From the NCBI GenBank assembly GCA_963733505.1, contig CAVTDW010000025.1, positions 1-64,000 on the forward strand: a stretch of DNA of 64,000 bases. Reading direction: 5' to 3'. This DNA comes from JALYXV01 sp963733505. Its GTDB lineage: Bacteria > Actinomycetota > Acidimicrobiia > Acidimicrobiales > Palsa-688. Below, one piece after another: positions 7,585 to 16,298 of this stretch. The notes under the pieces are model-generated. The model ran no database searches, had not been told where the DNA came from, and worked only from the letters and a program-made list of their open reading frames with translations. A program made the position numbers and the translations under genes. How positions within the stretch are numbered: position 1 is the stretch's first letter; the number at the start of each line of letters is the position of its first letter.

Positions 7585-9120
7585 ATGCCCGCCCGTTTGT
7601 GGTGGTGGGCCGTGCTCGGCGCCTGCGCTCGCCTGACGCATGGCATTTCCCGCCTCAACCTGTGGACCTTCTCGATGTCGGCTCGCCGGGGTGGGTCGCT
7701 CGCCCTTCGCCTCTCGGGCCCCGCTGCGGTCACCGCGGCCCGCAAGACCATGCGGACGGTCCCGGCCTACGCCGCCTTGGTTGGCCAGCACGGGCCACCG
7801 CGGCCCGCCCGGAGCCCCCAGGCGTGGCTCGGCCAACTGCCCGTGACCACCAAGCGGAGCTACATCGACCGCTGGTCCCTCGCGGAGCGCTGCCGCGACG
7901 GACACCTTCCCGCCCAGGGCTGCGACCTGGACGAGTCAGCCGGGTCGACCGGAGCGCCCTACACCTGGATTCGCAGCGAGCGCGAGCTGGAGGATGTCCA
8001 TCGCAGCCTGGCGCTGCTGAGCCGCCATCTTCTTCCGGCCGACGGCCGGCCCTTCGTGGTGCTGAACGCCTTCTCGATGGGCGCCTGGGCCACCGGGACC
8101 AATGTTGCCGCCGCCCTCAGGGCCATCGCCGTCGTGAAGTCATGTGGACCCGACATCGACAAGGTGTTGGGCACCATCGTCCTCCTCGGAGACGAACCCA
8201 CCTATGTGGTCTGCGGCTACCCACCGTTCCTGCGGACGCTGATCGATGCCGCGGCCGAGCGTGGGCAGGACCTGTCTCGGGTGAAGATGTATGCCTTCGT
8301 CGGCGGTGAGGGGATGACCGAAGGGGCTCGACGGCGGCTCGAGCGGACGTTCACTCGGGTTTGGTCGGCCTATGGCGCGTCAGACCTCGACATCGGCGTG
8401 GCCGCGGAAACGCCGGTGTCGGTGTGGTTGCGCCAGCAGGCCTCCGAGCGTCCCGACTTGGCCCTCGCCCTGTTCGGGCGCACCGACCGTTTGCCGATGG
8501 TGTTCCAGTACGACCCCTGCGACTACTACGTCGAGGTTGTCTCGACCCCGGCGGGCGCCCACGAACTGGTGGTCACCGTTACTCGGCCAATGCTCTCGCC
8601 ACGGATTCGCTACAACGTCGGCGACGAGGGCGGCACGATCGACTTCCAGGCCGCCCTGGCGGCGTGCCGCTACCTCGGGCTCGACCCCGCAGAGGCCGAA
8701 CGCCAGCCGTTCCGGCTGCCGTTCCTCTATGTCCACGGTCGCTCCGACCAGACCGTGTCGTTCATGGGCGCCAACCTCTATCCCGAGGACATCGCGGCGG
8801 GAATCGATGCCCATCGCGCCGCCGACCGTCTCGGGGCCTTCTGTATGGAACTGGCCGAGGTGGGCGAGGACGACGTGGCGCCTGTCATCCACATCGAGGC
8901 GCCCGAAGCGCTGCGCTTTGGCGCAACGGCCGCCGAACTGGTCACGGTCATCCGGGACCACCTTGCGGCCGCCTCGGCCGACTACCGGGAGGCGCTGGTC
9001 GAGTCGCCACGGGCGGCCGACATCCGGGTACGCCTGTGGGAAACGGGCACCGGTCCATTCGCCTCGAATGCCCTCAGGATCAAGCACCGCCAGGTCCTGG
9101 TCACGGCGGTGGCGGCGTGA
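7585..9120 (+). CDS. PaaK-like (phenylacetate-CoA ligase family) adenylating enzyme, 511 aa
   Basis: Resembles the CapK/PaaK branch of the AMP-forming ligases. GSTGAPYTWIRSERELEDVH is the P-loop-like Ser/Thr/Gly region, followed by FVGGEGMTEGARRRLERTF and VWSAYGASDLDIGVAAE (adenine/carboxylate region), then RYNVGDEGG in the place of the conserved Y-x-x-G-D, and FMGANLYPEDI before the C-terminal lid domain. Acyl substrate and acceptor are unknown. Three start codons lie close together (TTG 7573, GTG 7579, ATG 7585); I prefer ATG. The last four bases overlap the GTG of the following nitroreductase gene, implying translational coupling and a shared job. Confidence 0.75.
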   Translation: MPARLWWWAVLGACARLTHGISRLNLWTFSMSARRGGSLALRLSGPAAVTAARKTMRTVPAYAALVGQHGPPRPARSPQAWLGQLPVTTKRSYIDRWSLAERCRDGHLPAQGCDLDESAGSTGAPYTWIRSERELEDVHRSLALLSRHLLPADGRPFVVLNAFSMGAWATGTNVAAALRAIAVVKSCGPDIDKVLGTIVLLGDEPTYVVCGYPPFLRTLIDAAAERGQDLSRVKMYAFVGGEGMTEGARRRLERTFTRVWSAYGASDLDIGVAAETPVSVWLRQQASERPDLALALFGRTDRLPMVFQYDPCDYYVEVVSTPAGAHELVVTVTRPMLSPRIRYNVGDEGGTIDFQAALAACRYLGLDPAEAERQPFRLPFLYVHGRSDQTVSFMGANLYPEDIAAGIDAHRAADRLGAFCMELAEVGEDDVAPVIHIEAPEALRFGATAAELVTVIRDHLAAASADYREALVESPRAADIRVRLWETGTGPFASNALRIKHRQVLVTAVAA

Positions 9121-10112
9121 ACACCGCGACGACCATCCTCAACCCCGAAATCTGCGTCATCCTCACCGAGGCCCTCCGAGCTCCCTCGGCGCACAACGCC
9201 CAACCGTGGCGCCTCGTGCCGGTAGGGCCTACCGCCGTTGAACTCCACTACGACCACTTGGACTACCTGCCGTTTGATCCCGATGATCGCGACGCCTACC
9301 TGGCGCTCGGTGCGTTCTACGAGACCCTGTGCCTCGCTGCGCATCGCCACGGGCAGCGCGCCGAGATGGCCGCCCGATTCGAGCGGACCGGCTCTGACCT
9401 TTGGGTCGGCGACATCAGCATCCGTCCCGCCCGGCCCGACGAGGCGCCCGACCCCTTGGCCGACGCCGCGGCGCAGCGCCACACCAACCGGCGGCCCTAC
9501 GACAAGACGCCTGTTCCGCTCGAGTTGGAAACGGCGTTGCGGGTGCTCGGCAACGAAGCCGTGACCCCGCGAGCCATGGCCCGCTTGGTTGCCAAGGCGT
9601 CGGTCCTGTCCTGGAAGGACCGGCGGTTCGTCACCGACCTGCGGCGCTGGACCCGGGCCGATCGCGGCGCGGCCGACGGCATGACCCCCGAGGGCTTGGC
9701 GCTGTCGCGGGTGGACTGGCTCGCCCTACGGGCCGCGTTTCGCCTCGGGCGGCTGCCCTCCGCGTTGGCGTGGGTCTACTCGTCGCGCGACGTGCGGCTG
9801 CTGTCGAACAGTGTCGCGGTCTGCGTGCTCGGTGCCGCGAGCCTGTCGCCCGAGGACCTCTTCGATGCCGGTCGCCGGCTGATGCGATCGTGGTCGACGT
9901 TGGGCGCAGCCGGCTGGGCCTGCCACCCGATCTCAGTTGCCGTCGACCGACCAGAGACGGCGCCCCTGGTGGCGGCCCTCGCCGGTGTCCCGGTACCGGT
10001 GGCGGTGTACCGCATCGGCCATCCCTCGGTGGACGTCCCTCGTTCCAACCGCCGCCCGCTCGCCGACGTCATGCGGCGCCCCGACGGCGGCGTCGGCGCC
10101 GACTCGGCGTGA
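9117..10112 (+). CDS. Acg-like nitroreductase family protein, 331 aa
   Basis: GTG start overlapping the stop of the ligase gene (GTGA). The N-terminal part, ALRAPSAHNAQPWRLVPVG, is the FMN-binding entry of the nitroreductase/Acg family, and RHTNRRPYDKTPVP is the second arm typical of Acg proteins (R-x-T-x-R). The end contains GAAGWACHPISVAVD and the closing SNRRPLADVMRR. At 331 residues it is the long Acg-type form, in mycobacteria linked to dormancy and lacking a known reaction. Here pairing with an adenylating enzyme suggests reduction of a carrier- or CoA-bound product; that is inference. Confidence 0.8.
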   Translation: MNTATTILNPEICVILTEALRAPSAHNAQPWRLVPVGPTAVELHYDHLDYLPFDPDDRDAYLALGAFYETLCLAAHRHGQRAEMAARFERTGSDLWVGDISIRPARPDEAPDPLADAAAQRHTNRRPYDKTPVPLELETALRVLGNEAVTPRAMARLVAKASVLSWKDRRFVTDLRRWTRADRGAADGMTPEGLALSRVDWLALRAAFRLGRLPSALAWVYSSRDVRLLSNSVAVCVLGAASLSPEDLFDAGRRLMRSWSTLGAAGWACHPISVAVDRPETAPLVAALAGVPVPVAVYRIGHPSVDVPRSNRRPLADVMRRPDGGVGADSA

Positions 10113-10131
10113 CTGGAACGAAGGCAACGAT

Positions 10132-11007
10132 CTATCCGACGGCCGAGGGTTCGGGCACGAGATCTGGGGAGCTGTCCACGGTCGCGGGGACGACCGGTGG
10201 TCGGGCGTAGGCCTTGGCGACGATGAGCATCGCCCCGGCGCACAACACCGCGACGACGATGCCGTCGGCCCAGAAGTGGTTGCCGGTCACGACCACGGTC
10301 AAAAGGGTCATGATGGGATAGGCGAGCGCCAGCCAGCGCCAGGGCCGGCGGCACACCCACACGATCGCCCCGGCGATGACGATCGCCCACCCGACGTGGA
10401 GTGACGGCATGGCGGACAGCTGGTCGAGCCCGGGTGCCCCAGGGGTGTAGACGCGGGGGCCGATCAGGGCGCCCGTATCGACGATGCCGAGCAGCGGTAG
10501 CAGGCGGGGCGGGGCCACCGGGAACAGCTGGATGGCCAGGCTGGCGCCGGTCACCAGCGCCAGCACCGTCCGCACGGGCGGGTAGTGCTCTCGGTGGCGG
10601 ACGAACAGCCACACCAGGCAGATGGCCAGGGCCGGGGTGTGGATGAATGCGTAGAATTCGTTGAACCCGCGCAAGGCGAGCCGGTGATGGAGGAAGAGCG
10701 CTTGGGTGGCTCGCTCGCTGGGCAGGTAGAAGGCGCGCTCCACGTCCCAAATCGTGCGGCCCCGGGCCAACGCCACGTCGACACGGCCGAGCGACCATTC
10801 CCCGGCGTACTGCCACAGCCCGTAAAGGATCAAGATCAGCGTGAGTTCCTTGGCCCACGGCCGCAGAACCCTGCCCCAGGATCGCTCGGACCGGCGGGTG
10901 AGCCCCCACGTGGTCGCGGTGGCCGCGGCCATCTTCGCCGCGTCCTGCCAGGGGATCCATTCGAGCACCCGCTCACGATACTGACGCCCTGATCCCGCCC
11001 ACCCCAT
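10132..11007 (-). CDS. PAP2 superfamily membrane phosphatase-like protein, 291 aa
   Basis: Multi-spanning membrane protein, with hydrophobic segments such as LTLILILYGLWQYAG, LAICLVWLFV and MTLLTVVVTGNHFWADGIVV. The inositolphosphotransferase/PAP2 motifs are SAMPSLHVGWA (C2, catalytic His) and GNHFWADG (C3, second His and Asp). Such proteins cleave or transfer phosphate from isoprenoid or phosphatidyl substrates at the membrane. The N-terminus is basic and cytosolic. The ATG at 11007 is chosen; 11037 (further Met) and 10932 are alternatives. It is transcribed divergently from the glyoxalase-like gene with under 60 bases between starts, and converges with the nitroreductase gene. Confidence 0.8.
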   Translation of the reverse strand: MGWAGSGRQYRERVLEWIPWQDAAKMAAATATTWGLTRRSERSWGRVLRPWAKELTLILILYGLWQYAGEWSLGRVDVALARGRTIWDVERAFYLPSERATQALFLHHRLALRGFNEFYAFIHTPALAICLVWLFVRHREHYPPVRTVLALVTGASLAIQLFPVAPPRLLPLLGIVDTGALIGPRVYTPGAPGLDQLSAMPSLHVGWAIVIAGAIVWVCRRPWRWLALAYPIMTLLTVVVTGNHFWADGIVVAVLCAGAMLIVAKAYARPPVVPATVDSSPDLVPEPSAVG

Positions 11008-11064
11008 AGGGTCGCCGAGGCAGGCAAAGTGTGACATCGTTCCCGTCACACCGAAGGAGTATCC

Positions 11065-11835
11065 ATGCCTACTCGCGACACCGCCCCGGTCGGGGCCCCG
11101 TGCTGGATCGATCTGATGACCTCCGACACCGAGCGCAGCCGCGCCTTCTATGGCCAGCTTTTCGGCTGGGCCACCGGGGCGCCGAACGAGGATTTTGGCG
11201 GCTACTTCAACTTCACCAAGGACGGCGTGCCCGTGGCCGGTTGCATCGGCAGTCGCCCCGGCTCGAGTGCCCCCGACGTGTGGTCCGTCTACTTGGCCAG
11301 TGACGACGCGCAGAAGTCGGTCGGCGCCGTGGCGGCCAGCGGCGGCCAGGCCCTGGTGGAGGCGACACCCGTCGGCCAGCTGGGCAGCATGGCCTATGTC
11401 ACCGACCCTGGGGGAGCGGGAATCGGCATCTGGCAGCCCGGCACCCACGCCGGCTTCGGTGTCCTCGGCGAACCCGGCACCCCCGCTTGGTTCGAGTTGC
11501 ACACCGGGGACTACGACACCGCCGTGGCGTTCTACCGCGAGGCATTCGGCTGGGACACCCACGTCGCGAGCGACACGGAAGAATTCCGTTACACGACCCT
11601 GGGAACCGGTGACGACCAGCTGGCCGGGATCATGGATGCCTCGAGTTTCCTGCCCGAGGGCGCCCGCGCCCAGTGGTCGATCTACTTCGGCGTGGACGAC
11701 ACCGACAAGGCCTTGGCGACGATCGTGGACCTCGGTGGGTCCGTCGTCACGGCCGCCGAGGACACGCCGTACGGCCGCTTGGCCGCCGCAGCCGACGCGA
11801 CGGGCGCCCTGTTCAAGCTCGTCACCATGCCCTGA
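11065..11835 (+). CDS. VOC (glyoxalase/bleomycin-resistance) family protein with two domains, 256 aa
   Basis: Two tandem VOC modules of about 125 residues: the first starts GAPCWIDLMTSDTERSRAFY and ends with YVTDPGGAGIGIWQP; the second starts GTPAWFELHTGDYDTAVAFY and ends with AADATGALFKLV. The paired beta-alpha-beta-beta-beta layout is complete. This duplicated form is common in actinobacteria (sometimes labelled 27 kDa antigen Cfp30B in mycobacteria); its substrate is unknown. The ATG has an AAGGAG site eight bases upstream. The repair gene ogt follows 38 bases downstream on the same strand. Confidence 0.85.
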   Translation: MPTRDTAPVGAPCWIDLMTSDTERSRAFYGQLFGWATGAPNEDFGGYFNFTKDGVPVAGCIGSRPGSSAPDVWSVYLASDDAQKSVGAVAASGGQALVEATPVGQLGSMAYVTDPGGAGIGIWQPGTHAGFGVLGEPGTPAWFELHTGDYDTAVAFYREAFGWDTHVASDTEEFRYTTLGTGDDQLAGIMDASSFLPEGARAQWSIYFGVDDTDKALATIVDLGGSVVTAAEDTPYGRLAAAADATGALFKLVTMP

Positions 11836-11873
11836 TTCGCCGCCATGATCTCGGGGCCAACGCCCAAGCGGCC

Positions 11874-12407
11874 GTGATCGGCTTTACTCTTTTCGACACC
11901 AACGCCGGCCGCTGCGGCGTGGCATGGGGGCCGCGCGGGCTGGTGGCATTGCAGCTCCCGGAGGCCGATGACGGGGAAACCGTGGCCAAGCTGTGCGAAT
12001 CGGCCCCCGACGCTCAGCCTCTGACGCCCCCCGCCAGCGTGCAGGCTGCGCTCGACCAGATCGTCGCCCTCCTCGCCGGCGCGGCGGGCGACCTCACTTC
12101 GGTCGAGCTCGACATGACCGCGGTGCCGCCCTTTCACCGCCGGGTGTACCAGTTGATCAGGACCATCCCGCCCGGCGAGACGATGTCCTACGGCGAAGTG
12201 GCGACGCTGCTCGGCTCGCCGGGTGCGGCGCGCGCCGTCGGACAGGCAATGCGCCGCAACCCCTTTGCGCTGGTGGTTCCGTGCCACCGGGTTCTGGCGG
12301 CGGGGGGGCTCGGCGGCTTCTCGGCCCGCGGCGGGCTGGCTACCAAGGTCCGCCTGCTCGCATTGGAAGCGGCGGTGCAAACACCGCCCCCGCCGACGCC
12401 AGCCTGA
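11874..12407 (+). CDS. ogt: Methylated-DNA-protein-cysteine methyltransferase
   Basis: Suicide repair protein that takes the alkyl group from O6-alkylguanine in DNA. The active-site motif is VVPCHRVLAAGG (PCHRV, Cys acceptor), preceded by RAVGQAMRRNPFA and the helix-turn-helix IPPGETMSYGEVATLLG. The N-terminal alpha/beta domain (FTLFDTNAGRCGVAWGPRG) is present, giving 177 residues, the normal Ogt length. A GTG at 11874 fits the beginning of the conserved region. Four bases after its stop begins an AlkA-like glycosylase gene, so the two form an alkylation-repair unit, as in adaptive-response operons. No Ada-type regulator is seen. Confidence 0.92.
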   Translation: MIGFTLFDTNAGRCGVAWGPRGLVALQLPEADDGETVAKLCESAPDAQPLTPPASVQAALDQIVALLAGAAGDLTSVELDMTAVPPFHRRVYQLIRTIPPGETMSYGEVATLLGSPGAARAVGQAMRRNPFALVVPCHRVLAAGGLGGFSARGGLATKVRLLALEAAVQTPPPPTPA

Positions 12408-12410
12408 CAG

Positions 12411-13055
12411 GTGGGAACGGTGGGCATCGACAGGGCGCTCGCGATCACGCACCTACGGGACGCCGATCCGATACTCGCCCGCCTGATCGACGCGGTCGGA
12501 CCGCTCGACCTCCAGCTCACCGGTGCGCCGACCACGTTCGCGGCCTTGGCCCGCGCCATCGTCTACCAGCAACTTCACGGCCGGGCGGCGAATGCCATCT
12601 TTACCCGGTTGTGCGTCCTGTTTCCTGGGTCGGGGACCACGCTGCGCGCCGGTGACATCCTGTCCGCCTCCGATCAAGACCTTCTCGGCGCGGGCCTGTC
12701 ACGAGCCAAGCTCCTGGCCATTCGAGATTTGGCCCGCCACGCCGCTGATCACGCCATCCCGACGCTGGCCGAGGCCCAGTCGATGGCCGACGAGGCAATC
12801 GTCGAGCAGCTGAGCCAGGTTCGGGGGATCGGGCGCTGGACGTCGGAGATGTTCCTGATCTTCACGCTGGGCCGGCCCGATGTGCTGCCGGTTGGCGATC
12901 TCGGCGTGCGCAAAGGCTTTGCCATTACCTATCGGCAAGGTGAGATGCCTTCTCCGAAAGAACTCCTCGACTTCGGCGAACGGTGGCGGCCCTACCGCAG
13001 TGTCGCCAGTTGGTATCTCTGGCGGGCCTTGGAGCTCGAGAAGGAATCCCGATAG
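12411..13055 (+). CDS. AlkA-like DNA-3-methyladenine glycosylase, 214 aa
   Basis: HhH-GPD glycosylase that excises alkylated purines. The helix-hairpin-helix is in LSQVRGIGRWTSEMFLIFTLG and the catalytic Asp follows in VLPVGDLGVRKGF. The N-terminal region FAALARAIVYQQLHGRAANAI carries the usual Q-Q. At 214 residues it is the compact form that lacks the AlkA N-terminal beta-sheet domain. GTG at 12411 or a second GTG at 12423 may be the start. The position just after ogt, with a four-base gap, supports a joint role in alkylation repair. Confidence 0.88.
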   Translation: MGTVGIDRALAITHLRDADPILARLIDAVGPLDLQLTGAPTTFAALARAIVYQQLHGRAANAIFTRLCVLFPGSGTTLRAGDILSASDQDLLGAGLSRAKLLAIRDLARHAADHAIPTLAEAQSMADEAIVEQLSQVRGIGRWTSEMFLIFTLGRPDVLPVGDLGVRKGFAITYRQGEMPSPKELLDFGERWRPYRSVASWYLWRALELEKESR

Positions 13056-13149
13056 CGCAGTGAGAGGCGCGTCTTCGAGATGTTGGCGGGAACCGGCTGT
13101 GGTGATCGCGTCGTCTGAAGGGGCGTCGTCTCACGGAGGGATCCTCGCC

Positions 13150-14232
13150 ATGGCACATCTACGTCGTCGTCTTTCAGCGGTGGCCTTGCTGGCAACGGGC
13201 GGGCTGATGATTGCCGCCGCCCCACCCGCCGGTGCCTGTGGCGGCCTGGTGGCGCCCAACGGCGCGGTCCGGCTGGATCGCACCACCACGCTCGCCGCCT
13301 ATCACGACGGCGTCGAGCATTACGTCACGTCGTTCCAGTACGCCGGCGGCGGGACCAACTTCGGCTCGATCATCCCCTTGCCCGGCATTCCGTCCGACGT
13401 CCGAAAGGCCGGGAGTTGGACCCTGCAGCGCCTGGAACGGGAGGCACACCCTCCCGCTCCCTTTGCCGGCGATCTGCGAGCCACTGCCGCCGAGGCATCG
13501 ACGGCCCAGGTGCTGCTCGAGACCACGGTCGACGCCTTGGACATCACCGTCCTCAAAGGCGGGGGTGACGAGGTGCTCACGTGGGTGAAACAGCACGGGT
13601 ACGCCGTCTCCAACGATGCCCCGGCGATGCTCGACTTCTATGCCCAGCGCAGCCCCATCTTCCTTGCCGCTCGTTTCGATGCCTCCAAGGCTGCCGCCCG
13701 CCAGGAACAGGCCGGAGACGGCACCCCGATCCAGATCACCATTCCGACGCCGAACCCCTGGGTCCCGCTGCACATCCTGTCGCTGGCCAAGGTCCCTGAA
13801 GCGCCGGTCGTCGCCGACGTTTTCCTCCTCACCGACCGGGCGCCGGCGCTGCTGGGGCTGGACCAGGGCGTCCAGGTCCAAGCGGGCGAACCGGCGTCGG
13901 ACAGCCTCCTCGGGGACCTGCGAGCGGACCACGACAGCGAATGGGTTCCGGCCAAGGCGTGGCTCACCCTCGTCGCCGTGTCCACCCCGGCGGGGCAGCT
14001 CAACCATGACCTGGCCATCGACCCCTCAGGGGCAGGCCGCCCGTCGGCGGTTCAGGCCGGCTTCCAACTCGCGGCCGCAGCGCCGAGCCCCACGATCGTC
14101 GGATTGGACCCACTGGGCAAAGCCGTGAAGGCGGCAAACCCGGCGGCCTTTGCCTTCGCCACCGCCTTGGCGTTGATGATCGTCGCGCTGCTGGCGGCCT
14201 GGACGTTCCGACTACGTGCCCGGCGTTCCTGA
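13150..14232 (+). CDS. DUF2330 domain secreted/membrane-anchored protein, 360 aa
   Basis: Signal peptide: MAHLRRRLSAVALLATGG then a hydrophobic stretch and PAGACGG. The mature protein starts with ACGGLV, the family's hallmark, and continues with TTTLAAYHDGVEHYVTSFQY and FGSIIPLPGIPSDVRKAG. A C-terminal transmembrane helix (FAFATALALMIVALLAAWTF) and a basic tail LRARRS anchor it, so the bulk should lie outside the cell. DUF2330 proteins have no known activity. CGGAGGG is found about ten bases before the ATG. It sits between the repair pair and the convergent DUF4395 gene without an obvious partner. Confidence 0.85.
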   Translation: MAHLRRRLSAVALLATGGLMIAAAPPAGACGGLVAPNGAVRLDRTTTLAAYHDGVEHYVTSFQYAGGGTNFGSIIPLPGIPSDVRKAGSWTLQRLEREAHPPAPFAGDLRATAAEASTAQVLLETTVDALDITVLKGGGDEVLTWVKQHGYAVSNDAPAMLDFYAQRSPIFLAARFDASKAAARQEQAGDGTPIQITIPTPNPWVPLHILSLAKVPEAPVVADVFLLTDRAPALLGLDQGVQVQAGEPASDSLLGDLRADHDSEWVPAKAWLTLVAVSTPAGQLNHDLAIDPSGAGRPSAVQAGFQLAAAAPSPTIVGLDPLGKAVKAANPAAFAFATALALMIVALLAAWTFRLRARRS

Positions 14233-14240
14233 TCCGTGGG

Positions 14241-14747
14241 TCAGGCGACCTGAGCGAGACGTTTGCTGACGTCGGCGCACTCCTCGCAGACCGACGTGGG
14301 CACGATCCCGATTCGCATCAGGGCCGAGAAGATCCGGCAGCCCAGGCACACCGCGAACACCGATTCGAGCGTGGCGGCAATCACCACCAGCCCCAGGACA
14401 ATGTATCCAGCGCCCCGAAAACCGAGGCCCAGCGCAAGAATGCAGGCGGTAACCGACATGACTGCGCCCATGCCCTGGGCGAAGCGCTTCGGGGGCCCGG
14501 GCACGAACCTTGGAGCCACCGACAATCGTGGCGTTATGACCCTGGTGACCAACTGGCCAAGGGGGCTGAGGGTCGGTCCGGTCAGTACCCGAGCCACAAA
14601 GCCGTAGGCAATCACGGCGGTGATCCACGGCTGATCGAACACGATCGTGGCCAGGCACATCAGCACCACGCCCGCCGCGACCAGGCGCGCCGATACTTCG
14701 TTGACCGGATTCGGGAAGCTGAACAGTCGGGGAGCAGTGTCGGTCAT
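14241..14747 (-). CDS. DUF4395 membrane protein, 168 aa
   Basis: Starts MTDTAPRLFSFPNPVNEVSA, the family opening (F-x-x-P-V-N-E-x-x-x-R). Four hydrophobic stretches follow, including LVAAGVVLMCLATIVF and AGYIVLGLVVIAATLESVFA. The conserved cysteines are in CLGCRIFSAL and SVCEECADVSKRLA; similar motifs make some members thiol-linked, and they often occur beside thioredoxin-like or sulfurtransferase genes, but none is found here. A further Met upstream (14786) would add 13 residues and is less likely. It converges with the DUF2330 gene, leaving only eight bases between stops. Confidence 0.82.
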   Translation of the reverse strand: MTDTAPRLFSFPNPVNEVSARLVAAGVVLMCLATIVFDQPWITAVIAYGFVARVLTGPTLSPLGQLVTRVITPRLSVAPRFVPGPPKRFAQGMGAVMSVTACILALGLGFRGAGYIVLGLVVIAATLESVFAVCLGCRIFSALMRIGIVPTSVCEECADVSKRLAQVA

Positions 14748-14911
14748 CGCAACCTTTCCCAACAGAAAACCGACTAACTGAGTCAACTATTCCGGGTGAC
14801 GCTCGTCGTGTCAAGACCGGGCCGCCTTGCGGACCTGCCACGCACCCGAGGCACCGCCTTGGCCGCCGCCTTTGGCCGCGCTTGACCGCCACTTTGGCCG
14901 CCGCCCTGCCG

Positions 14912-14917
14912 TACTGT
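14912..14917 (+). promoter_or_regulatory. -10-like hexamer TACTGT upstream of a short ORF and xdhC
   Basis: TACTGT lies nine bases before GTG 14927 and about 120 bases before the CoxI-like gene. It may drive a leaderless transcript of the short ORF plus the two XdhC-family genes. Confidence 0.3.
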
Positions 14918-14926
14918 GATGCGTTC

Positions 14927-15028
14927 GTGAGGGTCCAGCAGGGCTGTAGTCGACGGGGTCATCCGGGCCTCCGGGCGATGGCGGACCCTGAGCGAATCAC
15001 ACGGAGGGGGACTGGAAGGTCGAGGTGA
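14927..15028 (+). CDS. Possible leader ORF, 33 aa
   Basis: GTG-started 33-codon frame beginning VRVQQGCSRRGHPGLRAMAD and ending TRRGTGRSR, with the stop only seven bases before the GTG of the CoxI-like gene. It is Arg/Gly-rich and does not look like a folded protein. The arrangement (TACTGT, nine bases, GTG, stop just before the next start) suggests a coupled leader at most; it could be chance. Confidence 0.2.
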   Translation: MRVQQGCSRRGHPGLRAMADPERITRRGTGRSR

Positions 15029-15035
15029 TGGCGAA

Positions 15036-15356
15036 GTGAAGGATGTGCTCGATGACATCGACCGCTGGATCGCCGCCGGGCATCGGGTGGCGGTGGCTCG
15101 GGTCGTCGGCCTCGAAGGCTCGGGTCCACGGGACCCGGGGGCCGCGATGGCAGTGAGCGACCACGGTGAAGTGGCCGGATCGGTGTCGGGAGGGTGCGTC
15201 GAGGGCGCCGTGGTCAGCGAGGCGCTCGACGTCCTCTCGGGAGACGGGCAGCCCCGACTGGTCACCTTCGGCTATTCCGACGACCAGGCCTTCGCCGTGG
15301 GCCTGACCTGCGGCGGGACCATTCACGTGTTCATCGAACCGCTGGATCGCTGGTAG
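15036..15356 (+). CDS. XdhC/CoxI family protein, N-terminal-type module, 106 aa
   Basis: A 106-residue protein corresponding to the XdhC_CoxI domain: KDVLDDIDRWIAAGHRVAVA, then VVGLEGSGPRDPGAAMAVSD, GEVAGSVSGGCVEGAVVSEA and FAVGLTCGGTIHVFIEPL. SGGCVEG and GLxCGG are the family's conserved glycine-cysteine motifs. XdhC/CoxI proteins help insert or sulfurate the molybdenum cofactor of xanthine dehydrogenase or CO-dehydrogenase-type hydroxylases. In this organism the module is split from the Rossmann module, which is encoded twelve bases downstream. No hydroxylase genes are in the window. Confidence 0.88.
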   Translation: MKDVLDDIDRWIAAGHRVAVARVVGLEGSGPRDPGAAMAVSDHGEVAGSVSGGCVEGAVVSEALDVLSGDGQPRLVTFGYSDDQAFAVGLTCGGTIHVFIEPLDRW

Positions 15357-15368
15357 GGAAGCGGCTCC

Positions 15369-16208
15369 ATGGCGGGCGAGCTCTACCAGCAGTTGCGTCA
15401 GGCGTTGCGAACATCGGAGCCAGTGGTCTTGGCGACGGTCATCGTCGGACCGTCCGATCAGCTGGGCACGACCATGCTCGTGCGGCCGGGCGCCACGCCC
15501 GCCGACGCGCCGGCGGCGTTCGGCAGCCTGGGCGATCCCGACCTCGACCGCGTCGTCGAGCGCGACGCTTTGGGCGAGCTGGAGGTCGGCCGTACCGGGA
15601 CCCGGCATTACGGTCCCCGAGGCGAGGCTCGGGGCACCGACGTGTCGGTTTTCATCGAGTCGTTCGCCCCGCCTCCTCGGATGATCATCTTCGGTGCCGT
15701 CGACTTCACCGCCGCACTCGGACGGGTGGCCAAGATCCTGGGCTACCAGGTCACGGTGTGCGATCCACGGCCCGTGTTCGCCACCGCCAGCCGATTTCCG
15801 ATGGCCGACGAGGTCGTCGTCGACTGGCCCAACCGGTATCTCGAGAAGATCGGCGACGAGTTGGGCCCGCGCGACGCCGCCTGCGTGCTGACCCACGACG
15901 CCAAGTTGGACGTTCCCGCAATTACCGCCGCGCTGGCCACCCGCGTCGGGTATCTCGGGGTCATGGGCAACCGCCGGACCCATGACGAACGCATCACCCG
16001 TCTGCGGGAGGCTGGTGTCGATGACGTCGGCCTGGATCGGTTGATGGCGCCCATCGGTCTGGACATCGGTTCTCGCACTCCGGAGGAGACGGCGCTGTCG
16101 ATCTGCGCCGAGATCATCTCGCTGCGTACCGGCCACGAAGCGCCCTCGCTGCGCGATCGCGGCGGCCCAATCCACGCCCGCAGCGAAGGCCGCGACTCGG
16201 CCATTTGA
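15369..16208 (+). CDS. XdhC Rossmann domain protein, 279 aa
   Basis: The N-terminal part begins MAGELYQQLRQALRTSEPVV and repeats an XdhC_CoxI-like fold, with VVLATVIVGPSDQLGTTMLV. The second half is the XdhC Rossmann domain: PPPRMIIFGAVDFTAALGRVAKILG (nucleotide-binding; the usual G-A-G-H is replaced by G-A-V-D), then VTVCDPRPVFATASRFPMAD and VGYLGVMGNRRTHDERITRL, and DIGSRTPEETALSICAEIIS. It likely works with the preceding small CoxI-like protein on molybdenum-cofactor maturation. Twelve bases separate the two genes, so they are one operon. Confidence 0.87.
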   Translation: MAGELYQQLRQALRTSEPVVLATVIVGPSDQLGTTMLVRPGATPADAPAAFGSLGDPDLDRVVERDALGELEVGRTGTRHYGPRGEARGTDVSVFIESFAPPPRMIIFGAVDFTAALGRVAKILGYQVTVCDPRPVFATASRFPMADEVVVDWPNRYLEKIGDELGPRDAACVLTHDAKLDVPAITAALATRVGYLGVMGNRRTHDERITRLREAGVDDVGLDRLMAPIGLDIGSRTPEETALSICAEIISLRTGHEAPSLRDRGGPIHARSEGRDSAI

Positions 16209-16298
16209 TCTGGCGGTCACGTCCAAGGATTGCCCTTGCGCCGCCAACCCACCGATGGCAGGGTTGGCCAACACGTCAGATAAGCGAGGAGGCGACGG

